From NCBI GenBank assembly GCA_937873175.1, contig CALMVT010000424.1:1-34335 (forward strand): a stretch of DNA of 34,335 nucleotides. The letters are read 5' to 3'. This document shows, one piece after another, positions 6,184 through 14,114 of this stretch. The first letter of the stretch is position 1. The number at the start of each line of letters is the position of its first letter. The DNA comes from an uncultured Acetobacteraceae bacterium. GTDB taxonomy: Bacteria > Pseudomonadota > Alphaproteobacteria > Acetobacterales > Acetobacteraceae. The notes beneath the pieces were generated by a model. That model was not told where the DNA came from. It saw nothing but the letters and a program-made list of their open reading frames with translations, and searched no databases. Made by a program: the position numbers and the translations under genes.

Positions 6184-7458
6184 ATGATGTCTGCTTTGCT
6201 GTCCCTGACCGCCGCGCCCGGCGCGCCGCCGCTCTCCGACGACCTGGACGCCGTGGGGGTCAAAGTGCTGCAAGCCGGCGGATGCTCAACTTTGCTGCAG
6301 GACGTGGTTAAAACCGCGCCTGATTTGGTTGTCATCTACGAGGAACACCCTGAATCTGCGCTTTTTTCAAGCACAATGGCGGTGAACGCCGCGGCGCCGC
6401 GGCCGGTGATTGTGTTCACCACCGACCCGGATGCGGAGAAGATCGCGCTCGCGACCCGCTCCTGCGTCCACGCCTACGTCGTGAACGGCTACAGCCAGAG
6501 CCGGCTGCGCTCGGTGATCCATCTCGCCCAGGCGCGCTTCCACCACGACCAGCTTCTCCGCAAGGAACTGACCGAGGTGAACCAGCGCTTCGCCGAACGG
6601 AAGCTGGTTGACCGGGCCAAGGGCATCCTGATGGGCGCGCGGCAACTGCGCGAGGAGGAAGCGTTCCGGGCCTTGCGCAACACGGCGATGCACACGAAGC
6701 AGCGGATCGGCCAGGTGTCGCAGCGGGTCATCGACTCTGCCCGCTATGCAGAGGCGATCAACCGCGCGGGCCAGCTCCGCATGCTGTCGCAACGCCTAGT
6801 GAAGCTTTATGCGCTCACCTGCGCGGACATCCGGCCGGAGGAAACCCGGCGGCTGTTCGCGGCCTCGCTCGGCCACGTCGATGGCAACCTGGACAGCCTG
6901 GGACGCAGCCTGTCCAAGCCGACCTTTGGCGACCTGCTCGACGCCGTGCTGACCCCTTGGGCGGAACTGCGCCAAGCTCTCGGCGCGGCGCCGCGGGCCA
7001 GGCGGCTGGCGGAGGTGGACCGGCTGGCGGAGCAGGTGCTGCTGCGGGCGGAACAGTTGACGGCCAACCTGGAGATTGCCGGGTTCGCGGCGGCGCTGCG
7101 CGTCATCAACGTCGCGGGGCGGCAGCGCATGCTGTCCCAACGGGTCGCCAAGGCGGCGCTCATGGGCGCCCTGCTCGGCGGCGCCGCAGGCAGTGCCGCG
7201 CGGGCCAGCCTGAGATCGACGATGGCCGAGCTGGTGGACGGCTTTGCCTACCTTGAAACGCTGCCGCTGAGCAATGCCGAGATCGGCCGGGAAGTCGGCC
7301 AAGCGGCCCAGGGTTGGGCGGGCCTCCAGGCCGCGCTGCCGCAGGCCGGCACCGCGGCGGGCCAGGACGGCATCGCGGGCTTCAGCGAGGCCCTGCTCGC
7401 AAGCATCGACCGCCTCACGGAGCACCTCGAACGCGGGATGCAGGCGCTGGTGCGTTGA
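6184..7458 (+). CDS. Nitrate-responsive ANTAR antiterminator: pseudo-receiver + ANTAR + two P-box (PilJ/NarX-type) segments
   Basis: 424 residues with no membrane segment, so a cytoplasmic regulator. Residues 1-125 look like a response-regulator receiver without its catalytic residues: the usual phospho-Asp position in PDLVVIY is Tyr52, and the Lys near the end is Asn101 (YVVNG). Residues 128-187 are the ANTAR RNA-binding domain (DRAKGILMGARQLREEEAF, then TKQRIGQVSQRVID). Residues 189-210 (EAINRAGQLRMLSQRLVKLY) and 306-328 (VINVAGRQRMLSQRVAKAAL) each match the P-box helix of nitrate sensors NarX/NarQ and PilJ_N domains. The arrangement suggests that nitrate binding directly changes RNA binding, replacing the two-protein NasS-NasT system and differing from Klebsiella NasR, which pairs a NIT domain with ANTAR. 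The start is the first of two adjacent ATGs; GGAGG lies 11 nt upstream, rather far. It is divergent from the nas operon and 18 bp from the convergent gene. Confidence 0.9.
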   Translation: MMSALLSLTAAPGAPPLSDDLDAVGVKVLQAGGCSTLLQDVVKTAPDLVVIYEEHPESALFSSTMAVNAAAPRPVIVFTTDPDAEKIALATRSCVHAYVVNGYSQSRLRSVIHLAQARFHHDQLLRKELTEVNQRFAERKLVDRAKGILMGARQLREEEAFRALRNTAMHTKQRIGQVSQRVIDSARYAEAINRAGQLRMLSQRLVKLYALTCADIRPEETRRLFAASLGHVDGNLDSLGRSLSKPTFGDLLDAVLTPWAELRQALGAAPRARRLAEVDRLAEQVLLRAEQLTANLEIAGFAAALRVINVAGRQRMLSQRVAKAALMGALLGGAAGSAARASLRSTMAELVDGFAYLETLPLSNAEIGREVGQAAQGWAGLQAALPQAGTAAGQDGIAGFSEALLASIDRLTEHLERGMQALVR

Positions 7459-7476
7459 CAGGCACCCCGGCGGCCA

Positions 7477-8412
7477 TCAAGCCAGTCGTGCCAGCCGTTC
7501 AAACAGCAGGTCGAAGAAGCCGTCGGCGTTTGCCCGGTTGAGCCAGTTGGCATTGGCCGGGCGGCCCGTGACGCCGAACCAATCGGCTACAGTCATGCCG
7601 AGGGTCAAAGGGCTTGCGGTTTCCACGGCCACGTTGATGGCCCGCCCGGCGAACAGGCCCGGTCGCAGCAGGTGCGCGATCACGCAAGGGTCGTGCAGCG
7701 GGTCGCCCCGCCCCCCATGCAGCGCCGCGCCGTCCGCGTTGGAAAACAGCGCCGCAACCGTCCGCGCCGCCGCCGTGTCGATCCGCCGCAGCCGGTCGAG
7801 CCGCGCATCGGTCGCCCGGACCTGATGGGTGAGATCAAGCGGCAGCAGGGTCAGCGGGATGCCGCTGTCCAGCACCACCCGCGCCGCGTCCGGGTCGGCA
7901 TGGATGTTGTACTCTGCGGCTGGAGAAACGTTGCCGCCCTCGCTGCGCGCGCCAGCCATCCACACCACCTCGGCGATGCGCGGGCCGATGTCGGGCGCCT
8001 TGACCAGCGCCATCGCCAGGTTGGTCGCGGGGCCGAGCAGGCACAAGGTGATCTCCCCGGGCTGCCCCGCGCGCAGCGCCCCGATCAGGTAATCCACCCC
8101 ATGCTCCGGCCGCAGCGGGACCTGCGGCTCCGGCAGGTCGAGGCCGTGCAGGCCGGTGCCGCCATGCACGTGCTCGGCGGTGATGGGCGGGCGCACCAGC
8201 GGGCGGGCGCACCCGGCATAAACCGGGATGTCCGGGCGTCCGCCCAATTCCAGCAGGCGGCGGGCGTTGCTTTCCGTGCGGGCGAGCGGCACGTTCCCGG
8301 CCACCGCGACCAAGGAAAGCAACTCAAGCTCCTCTGGCGCCGCCAAGGCCAGCAGGATGGCGACGGCGTCGTCCCGTCCGGGATCGGTGTCGATGATGAT
8401 TTTGCGGGCCAA
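7477..8412 (-). CDS. Inosine-uridine preferring nucleoside hydrolase
   Basis: Hydrolyses ribonucleosides to base and ribose for salvage. The 311-residue protein begins with the calcium-binding signature ARKIIIDTDPGRDDA (DxDPGxDDA form). VVWMAGARSEGGNVSPAAEYNIHADPDAA at about residues 150-180 and the C-terminal DPLHDPCVIA (active-site His/Asp) follow the family. The likely start is the TTG at 8412, giving the N-terminus usual for the family and lying 5 bp after the upstream stop; the AGGAG there is only 2 nt away, so coupling to the upstream gene may drive initiation. Further in-frame TTG/GTG codons exist at 8457 and 8436. It forms a two-gene unit with the deoxyribosyltransferase. Substrate preference cannot be read from the sequence. 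Confidence 0.92.
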   Translation of the reverse strand: MARKIIIDTDPGRDDAVAILLALAAPEELELLSLVAVAGNVPLARTESNARRLLELGGRPDIPVYAGCARPLVRPPITAEHVHGGTGLHGLDLPEPQVPLRPEHGVDYLIGALRAGQPGEITLCLLGPATNLAMALVKAPDIGPRIAEVVWMAGARSEGGNVSPAAEYNIHADPDAARVVLDSGIPLTLLPLDLTHQVRATDARLDRLRRIDTAAARTVAALFSNADGAALHGGRGDPLHDPCVIAHLLRPGLFAGRAINVAVETASPLTLGMTVADWFGVTGRPANANWLNRANADGFFDLLFERLARLA

Positions 8413-8417
8413 GTCTC

Positions 8418-8978
8418 CTACCCCCGCCCCAGGCACCGGGCGGCGAGCGCCACGCAAGCCTCGAACACCTCCAACGAGTCGAAGGGCCGGTCCCGCCCGT
8501 CATGCGGCAGGACGACCGGCTGGCCGCCGCCCTGCACCGCCGCGCCTTGGATCATCAGGTTGTCCGGCAAGCCGAAGCCCTCGACGCTCAGGCCGGGCAG
8601 CGGGTCGGGCAGCGCCGCGGCCTGTTGGCGGCAGCGTTCGGCAAAGGGGGTGGCGCTGTTGGAATAGCCGAACACCGGGCGTCCGCGGCCGAGGAACCAG
8701 CCGACCTCGATCAGCGTGCCGCTGTCGGCAGACGCGCCGCGGAACGGCGTGAGGTTGGCAATCACCACGTCGCAAGCCTCCATCATCGCGATGTCCTTGC
8801 GGTAGATGGCGGCCCAGGCGTCCTCGTTGCCCATGGCCGGCAGGCTGGCCACGTCCTCGTTCAACGGCGACAGGCCCTCGATGCCGTGACGCGCGCAGAA
8901 CGCGGCCTTGCGGCGGGCGTGGCCGGCAGCGTCGGGCAGGAACACGTCGGGGCCGGCAAGGTAGGCCTTTGTCACCAT
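8418..8978 (-). CDS. Nucleoside 2-deoxyribosyltransferase
   Basis: A 186-residue cytosolic enzyme predicted to move 2-deoxyribose between nucleobases or to hydrolyse deoxynucleosides (PF05014 family). Visible motifs are the N-terminal YLAGPDVF (residues 6-13), DVVIANLTPFRG near residue 72, and ADSGTLIEVGWF near residue 85, which carries the probable nucleophilic Glu. The length is slightly above the 150-165 residues usual for the family. The ATG at 8978 has AGGA about 10 nt upstream. It is the first gene of a pair with a nucleoside hydrolase 5 bp downstream, which supports a nucleoside salvage role. Confidence 0.9.
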   Translation of the reverse strand: MVTKAYLAGPDVFLPDAAGHARRKAAFCARHGIEGLSPLNEDVASLPAMGNEDAWAAIYRKDIAMMEACDVVIANLTPFRGASADSGTLIEVGWFLGRGRPVFGYSNSATPFAERCRQQAAALPDPLPGLSVEGFGLPDNLMIQGAAVQGGGQPVVLPHDGRDRPFDSLEVFEACVALAARCLGRG

Positions 8979-9135
8979 GGTTGGAGAGTCCTATGCAGTT
9001 CCGCGCACCGGCGAGTGTCACGGCAGCATAGGACGTGTCCGGCTTGCGCTTTGCAACTCAAGGTAAAGGTGGCGATGGCGGTGGTTGCCCGCGGGCTGTT
9101 GCGGGCTGGCCGTCACCGGCGGGCAGAAAACCGTG

Positions 9136-10035
9136 CTAAAGGCCGAACTGCCGCAAGACGGCCGGAACGCCGCGTCCGACTTGGCGGAGATCCTCGAACA
9201 GCGTTGCAACCTCGAAGCTCACGAGGAACGCTGCGCCGTAGGCCAGGCCCGGCCGCTCCTGTCCCCACGCAATTGCCCGGCGTGCCAGCCTGCGCGGCCC
9301 GAACCGCACGAACATGAACACGAGACCCATGCCGAGCGCCGCCCCGGCCACGACGTCGCTAAGATAATGCAGGCCGAGATAGACCCGCGGCAGCACGCCG
9401 AACAGGGCGCTGCAGGTTGCAAGCAGGCCGAGCCACCGGGACTGCCCCCAGACGGCTGCGGCCAACGCGAAGAACAGCGCCGCATGGTCGCTGGGGAAAG
9501 AGCCCCAATGGTTCGCAAGCGCCAGGTCGATGCCGGGGAGCGGATTGAACCCACTGTCCCAGGCGTGCATCGGACGCAGCCGCATCGGCAGCGAGATCTG
9601 CAGGAGCCGGCTTGCCACGCCCGACACCAGAACCGCGCCGAACCCGAGTAGCAGCCGCATGCGCGACTCTGCCGTCACATTGCTGAACCAGCAGTAATAA
9701 AGTAGGGCGACCATCAGCGCGCCGGTCACGAAATCGGTCTGGCCTGCGATATACACCGCATGGTTGATGACCTCGTTGCGTGACGCCCAATGGTTGATCG
9801 CCCTCGAGACGTACTCGTCAGCCTCCCGCGACAGCGCGAAGTGGTCAGAAACGACCTGCCAGCAAAGCAACCCGCTTAGCAAGCCGACGCCGCCCCATGC
9901 GAGAATGCAACGAACCTTTGACGCCGGGTTTGACACGCGCGCGCGTCCGATCCCGTAAATGATGTCGGACGCCGTGAGAACCGGGGACGTACTCGGAACG
10001 AACGTTGAAGCTTCTACCCCAGCCAATCGGGTCAT
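9136..10035 (-). CDS. PAP2-family membrane phosphatase
   Basis: 299-residue inner-membrane protein with about six transmembrane helices and the three phosphatidic acid phosphatase type 2 motifs: LPMRLRPMHAWDSG (motif 1, KxxxxxxRP-like with Arg in place of Lys), SFPSDHA (motif 2) and PRVYLGLHYLSDVVAG (motif 3, with the catalytic His and Asp). Members dephosphorylate lipid phosphates such as phosphatidate or undecaprenyl diphosphate at the outer face of the inner membrane; the substrate here is unknown. The ATG at 10035 has AAGG upstream. The roughly 45 N-terminal residues before the first helix are polar and could be over-called. It stands alone, with 157 bp before the next gene downstream and 173 bp upstream. 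Confidence 0.88.
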   Translation of the reverse strand: MTRLAGVEASTFVPSTSPVLTASDIIYGIGRARVSNPASKVRCILAWGGVGLLSGLLCWQVVSDHFALSREADEYVSRAINHWASRNEVINHAVYIAGQTDFVTGALMVALLYYCWFSNVTAESRMRLLLGFGAVLVSGVASRLLQISLPMRLRPMHAWDSGFNPLPGIDLALANHWGSFPSDHAALFFALAAAVWGQSRWLGLLATCSALFGVLPRVYLGLHYLSDVVAGAALGMGLVFMFVRFGPRRLARRAIAWGQERPGLAYGAAFLVSFEVATLFEDLRQVGRGVPAVLRQFGL

Positions 10036-10208
10036 TGCCGCCTTGCCACATGATTGTTCGATGCTAATACGGATTAAACCTGTTTCGTGTCATGAACATT
10101 GCGATCCATGGCATATCCTCGACGCGCCGAGGCGGCTCCGTCCGGCTCGCAGGTGGGGCATGAAACGCACCCGGCACCGTGCTTTGTGCGAACCGTTCCG
10201 GGCTACGA

Positions 10209-10871
10209 TCAGGGCTGCGGCGCGCCCTCCTGCCGCATCGGATCAGCCTTGGCGAACGCTTCCTGCGCTTCGCAGAGCGCCGCAATGCGGTTGACCGTCG
10301 GCGTGCCCGCGACCTCGATCTTGAACACGCGGACCACGACGATGATGCTCATGAGCACGATGTCGGCCATCGTCACCGTGTCGCCGTGGCAGAACCGGCC
10401 GGTCTGGCTTTCCGACGCAAGCCGCTGCTCCACGGCGCGCAGCCCGGTTGAGAACCACTGAATTTGCCATGCGCGCCAGGCCGCGTCGTCGAAACCGTGT
10501 TCCATGAGGTAGCGCTTGATCCGCGGCGTGATCAGCGGGTGGGTGTCGGTGGCCAGCATCGCCGCAAGCGAGCGCACCCGGGCGCGCCCATGCGGATCGG
10601 ATGGCAGCAAAGGCGGGTTCGGGGCGATCTCTTCGAGATACTCAAGGATCGCCGCGGATTGGGTGAGCGGCGGGAACCCGGCTTCGACCAATGTGGGAAC
10701 TCCGCCGAGCGGGTTGATCTTGAGGAACGCCTCGCCGCGATTCTCCCCGGCATCGACGTTGACGAAGCGCTCCTGCGCGGCCAACCCCTTGAGGTTGAGC
10801 GCGACCCGCACGCGGTAGGTCGCCGAGGTGCGCCAGTAGGCATAAAGCTCGAAGCGCGGCTGGTCGGGCAT
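10209..10871 (-). CDS. maiA: Maleylacetoacetate isomerase / zeta-class glutathione S-transferase
   Basis: 220-residue soluble protein. The zeta-class GST N-terminal thioredoxin-like domain shows YWRTSATYRVRVALNLKGL (residues about 11-29), the NPLGGVPTLVE glutathione-binding loop and TQSAAILEYLEE, followed by an all-helical C-terminal domain. Zeta GSTs isomerise maleylacetoacetate in tyrosine and homogentisate breakdown or maleylpyruvate in gentisate breakdown; no partner genes (hydrolase, dioxygenase) are nearby, so the pathway is uncertain. The ATG at 10871 follows GGAGG by 5 nt. A 7-bp hairpin (10889-10907) lies just upstream of the ribosome-binding site. Confidence 0.88.
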   Translation of the reverse strand: MPDQPRFELYAYWRTSATYRVRVALNLKGLAAQERFVNVDAGENRGEAFLKINPLGGVPTLVEAGFPPLTQSAAILEYLEEIAPNPPLLPSDPHGRARVRSLAAMLATDTHPLITPRIKRYLMEHGFDDAAWRAWQIQWFSTGLRAVEQRLASESQTGRFCHGDTVTMADIVLMSIIVVVRVFKIEVAGTPTVNRIAALCEAQEAFAKADPMRQEGAPQP

Positions 10872-10888
10872 AGGGGCCTCCGAATGGA

Positions 10889-10907
10889 GCGGCGCGATAT
10901 GCGCCGC
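10889..10907 (-). other. Hairpin in the maiA leader
   Basis: Perfect 7-bp inverted repeat GCGGCGC/GCGCCGC around GATAT, 17 bp upstream of the maiA ATG and 7 bp before its GGAGG. It could be an operator or an mRNA structure; nothing else supports a function. Confidence 0.35.
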
Positions 10908-11230
10908 GGTTGGCACCGAAAACAGCGGTCCATGATGGCATCGAACCACGGCGGTGTCCCGGCCTTCCTGCACTGGCGTCCGTCCGGAGCTGTGCAACGA
11001 TCTTGCGCCGATTGCGCCCCATTGCGTCGTCGGACTATGTTCGACGTCAACAAAGCAAGACTCGGGAAACGCCATGATTTCTCAAACGTGACCGCCACTT
11101 GCGCCGCGGCCAAGACGATGAGCGGCGTCAACCGCGCCGGGTCGGACATGGAGGCGCTTGCGGACCGGTAGCGCCCCGCGTGGCGGGGCCGCCGCGCTCG
11201 ATCCGTTGCAACCTTACAGGGAGACAAGCC
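10908..11230 (+). other. Intergenic region before the small helical protein gene, no gene seen
   Basis: About 320 bp between the maiA leader and the next start on the plus strand. No convincing coding frame is seen. It ends with a perfect 7-bp hairpin GCCCCGC/GCGGGGC with a GTG loop at 11173-11189, about 40 bp upstream of the following ATG. A promoter for the downstream plus-strand gene must lie here, but I cannot point to clear -35/-10 boxes. Confidence 0.4.
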
Positions 11231-11425
11231 ATGCGCGCCTTTGAAGGCCAGCGTTCGGACAACCAGCCGGTGAAGCGGTCCCGGCAGGAGAAGGAAAAAC
11301 TGCTCCGCGACCTCCGGGAAACGCTGGCCGGGATGAAGTCGCACAGCGCGGCGTCGCTGCGGCAAAGCCTGCAGAAGCGGATCGCCGAGCTGGAAACGGA
11401 GCTGGGCGTGTCCGCTCGGCGCTGA
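11231..11425 (+). CDS. Small highly charged helical protein, unknown function
   Basis: 64 residues. The first 15 are polar; the rest, rich in Lys, Arg, Glu and Leu (EKEKLLRDLRETLAG, LQKRIAELETELG), are predicted to form one or two amphipathic helices able to pair as a short coiled coil. There is no signal peptide, membrane segment or cysteine. AGGGAG lies 7 nt before the ATG, a good ribosome-binding site, which is the main reason to call it real. It precedes choline sulfatase by 84 bp on the same strand, but a link is not evident. Function unknown. Confidence 0.7.
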   Translation: MRAFEGQRSDNQPVKRSRQEKEKLLRDLRETLAGMKSHSAASLRQSLQKRIAELETELGVSARR

Positions 11426-11509
11426 CAGCGCCTGCAGCTTCGCGTTCAGGCTTGGCACGACCTATGGTGTTCCGGAACGAGCCGGGCCGAGGCGCCGGCA
11501 GGGGACCCC

Positions 11510-13039
11510 ATGGCACGACGGCCGAACATCCTGGTTCTGATGGCCGACCAGCTCACGGCCGGCGCCTTGCCCGCCTACGGCAACCGAGTGGCCCGGACGC
11601 CGCACATGGACGCCCTGGCCGAGCGCGGCGTCGTGTTCGGCGGCGCTTACTGCAACAGCCCGCTCTGCGCCCCGTCGCGCGCCGTACTCATGTCCGGCCG
11701 ACTGCCGTCCGCCACCGGCGCCTATGACAACGCCGCCGAGTTCCCCTCGCAAGCACCGACCTTTGCTCATTACCTCCGCCACGCTGGATACCGCACGATC
11801 CTGGCCGGCAAGATGCACTTCTGCGGGCCGGACCAATTGCACGGGTTCGAGGAGCGGCTGACCACCGACATCTACCCGGCCGATTACGGTTGGACGCCGG
11901 ACTGGCAGCACCCCGATGTCCGGCTCGACTGGTATCACAACATGGACAGCGTGACGTCTGCCGGGCCGTGCGTGCGGAGCAACCAGGTCGATTTCGACGA
12001 GGAAGTGGCATTCAACGCCCGGCAGCGCTTATTCGACATCGCGCGTGACGGCGACGCGCGCCCGTTCCTCATGGTGGTGTCCCTGAGCCACCCGCACGAC
12101 CCCTTCACCATCCCCGATCCCTGGTGGAGCCGCTACGGCGACGCGGAGGTGGACATGCCGCAGGTGCGCCGGGAGGAGGTGGCGGCGGACCCGCACTCGC
12201 TCCGTTTGCGCCGGGTCTGCGCAATGGACGGGCACGAGGTGACGGAGGCGCAGGTCCGCGCCGCGCGCCGGGCATATTACGGCGCGTGCGCCTTCGTGGA
12301 TGACCAGGTAGGAATGCTGCTGGCGGCGCTGCGGAGCTGCGGGCTGGAGCAGGACACGGTGGTGGTCCTGCTGGCCGACCACGGGGAGATGCTCGGGGAG
12401 CGCGGGCTTTGGTTCAAGATGAGCTTCTTCGAGGCGGCGTGCCGGGTGCCGTTGGTCGTGCACGCGCCCGGCGTGTTCGCCGCCGGCCGGCGGGGGGCCC
12501 CGGTCTCGCTCGCCGACATCCTGCCGACGCTGGCGGAGATCGCCGGGGACGGCCTGGCGCCGGATTACGTGACTCCGCTCGACGGCCAATCGCTGCTGCC
12601 GCAACTTTCGGGCAGCGCGGGGCATGGAGAGGTGCTGGGAGAATACCTGGCGGAAGGGGCGCTCGCGCCGATCGTGATGCTGCGCCGCGGGACGGCCAAG
12701 TTCGTGCATTCCCCCGCGGACCCCGACCAGCTTTACGACCTGGCGGCCGACCCGGAGGAACGGGTGAACCTCGCCGCCGATCCGCGCTATGCCGCCGCGG
12801 TTGGCGCGTTCCGCGCCGAAGTCACGCGCCGCTGGGATTTACCGGCCCTGCACCGGGACGTGCTGGCGAGTCAGCACCGCCGCCGCTTCGTCGCCGAAGC
12901 GTTGCGTCAGGGAACGCCGACACCCTGGGACCACCAGCCGGTCCGCGATGCGAGCCGGCTTTACATCCGCAACGGCGTGAAGCTCGACGATTTGGAAGCC
13001 ATGGCTCGCCTCCCCCGCGCCGGGGCTCCTACCGTTTGA
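11510..13039 (+). CDS. betC: Choline-sulfatase
   Basis: Type I sulfatase of 509 residues that cleaves choline-O-sulfate to choline and sulfate. It starts with the sulfatase metal-site motif RPNILVLMADQLT. The catalytic cysteine that becomes formylglycine is C53 in the CAPSR signature (LCAPSRAVLMSGRLPS). GKMHFCGPDQLHGFEER, the metal-binding LLADHGEMLGERGLWFKMSFFE and a C-terminal tail ending in the choline-sulfatase region around PWDHQP fit BetC closely. There is no signal peptide, so it acts in the cytoplasm on imported choline sulfate. AGGGGA lies 4 nt before the ATG. The choline-binding protein gene follows after 16 bp, which supports choline as the product. A formylglycine-generating enzyme would be needed and is not in the window. 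Confidence 0.94.
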   Translation: MARRPNILVLMADQLTAGALPAYGNRVARTPHMDALAERGVVFGGAYCNSPLCAPSRAVLMSGRLPSATGAYDNAAEFPSQAPTFAHYLRHAGYRTILAGKMHFCGPDQLHGFEERLTTDIYPADYGWTPDWQHPDVRLDWYHNMDSVTSAGPCVRSNQVDFDEEVAFNARQRLFDIARDGDARPFLMVVSLSHPHDPFTIPDPWWSRYGDAEVDMPQVRREEVAADPHSLRLRRVCAMDGHEVTEAQVRAARRAYYGACAFVDDQVGMLLAALRSCGLEQDTVVVLLADHGEMLGERGLWFKMSFFEAACRVPLVVHAPGVFAAGRRGAPVSLADILPTLAEIAGDGLAPDYVTPLDGQSLLPQLSGSAGHGEVLGEYLAEGALAPIVMLRRGTAKFVHSPADPDQLYDLAADPEERVNLAADPRYAAAVGAFRAEVTRRWDLPALHRDVLASQHRRRFVAEALRQGTPTPWDHQPVRDASRLYIRNGVKLDDLEAMARLPRAGAPTV

Positions 13040-13055
13040 CTTTCTGGAGGATGGC

Positions 13056-14000
13056 ATGATGCAGCTCACCAAAATGCCCGTGGCGGCGATGGCGGCCTTG
13101 GCGATCTGGACGAGCGCCCAGGCGGCCGAGCCGGCGTCCTGCGCCACCGTGCGCATGGCCGACCCCGGCTGGACCGACATCACCTCGACCAATGGCGTCG
13201 CCGGCACGCTGCTCAAGGCGCTCGGCTACAAGCAGGCGGTGAACACGCTGTCGGTGCCGATCGTTTTCCAGGCGCTGTCGTCCGGCCAACTCGACGTCTT
13301 CCTGGGCAACTGGATGCCGGCGCAGACGAATTTCATCAACCCGCTGCTCAAGGAGGACAAACTGGTCGTGGCGCGTCCCAACCTGCAGCACGCGAAGTTC
13401 ACCCTGGCCGTGCCGGACTACGTCGCCGCGGCGGGCGTGCGCAGCGTAGCCGACCTCGCCCCCCACGCCGACAAGTTCGGCAAGCGCATCTACGGCATCG
13501 AGGCCGGGGCGCCGGCCAACCAGAACATCCAGCGCATGCTGACTGCCGGGGAGGACGGGCTGAAAGGCTGGAAGCTGATCGAGTCGAGCGAGACGGGCAT
13601 GCTCGGCGAGGTGGAGCGGGCGCAGCGCAGCCAGCAATGGATCGCCTTTCTCGCCTGGGAGCCGCACCCGATGAACGAGCGGTTCCGCATCACCTACCTG
13701 CAAGGCGCCGAGCAGTATTTCGGCCCAAACTACGGCAGCACCACCATCAACACGCTGACCCGCAACGGCTACGCCGCGCAGTGCCCGAACGTGGACCGTT
13801 TGTTCCGCCAGCTCAGCTTCACCGTGCCGATGGAAAACGCGCTGATGACGGCGATCAGCAGCCAGCGCATGGACGGCATGGCGGCGGCGCGCGGATGGCT
13901 GAAGGCCAACCCGGGCCAGCTTGATGCCTGGCTGGACGGGGTGACGACCTTTGACGGCAAGGACGGCCCCGCTGCCGTTCGCGCCGCGCTGGGCCTTTAA
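13056..14000 (+). CDS. choX: Choline ABC transporter periplasmic binding protein
   Basis: 314-residue OpuAC-type substrate-binding protein. Residues 1-23 are a Sec signal peptide with likely cleavage after AQA. The mature part shows the ChoX pattern: RMADPGWTDI, FLGNWMPAQ and FLAWEPHPMN carry the aromatic residues that make the cage around the choline trimethylammonium group. GGAGG lies 5 nt before the ATG at 13056; a second ATG follows directly. It sits 16 bp after betC in one transcription unit. The permease and ATPase (ChoW, ChoV) and the betaine synthesis genes betA/betB are not in the window, so it must work with subunits encoded elsewhere. It might bind choline-O-sulfate, acetylcholine or betaine as well. 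Confidence 0.93.
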   Translation: MMQLTKMPVAAMAALAIWTSAQAAEPASCATVRMADPGWTDITSTNGVAGTLLKALGYKQAVNTLSVPIVFQALSSGQLDVFLGNWMPAQTNFINPLLKEDKLVVARPNLQHAKFTLAVPDYVAAAGVRSVADLAPHADKFGKRIYGIEAGAPANQNIQRMLTAGEDGLKGWKLIESSETGMLGEVERAQRSQQWIAFLAWEPHPMNERFRITYLQGAEQYFGPNYGSTTINTLTRNGYAAQCPNVDRLFRQLSFTVPMENALMTAISSQRMDGMAAARGWLKANPGQLDAWLDGVTTFDGKDGPAAVRAALGL

Positions 14001-14048
14001 GGCGGCGGGCACACGCCTGAGCCGCACCAGGGCCGACCGCAGGTTGGG

Positions 14049-14074
14049 AACGGGCTGCTTGGCCGCGGCCCGTT
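14049..14074 (+). terminator. Candidate hairpin between convergent choX and SDR gene
   Basis: 7-bp arms AACGGGC/GCCCGTT around a 12-nt GC-rich loop, in the 114-bp gap between two convergent genes. There is no T-run on either strand, so terminator function is a guess from position. Confidence 0.3.
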
Positions 14075-14114
14075 GCCGCGCGCCGGACCTGTCGGCGCTC
14101 CGAGCGGTGTTCGA

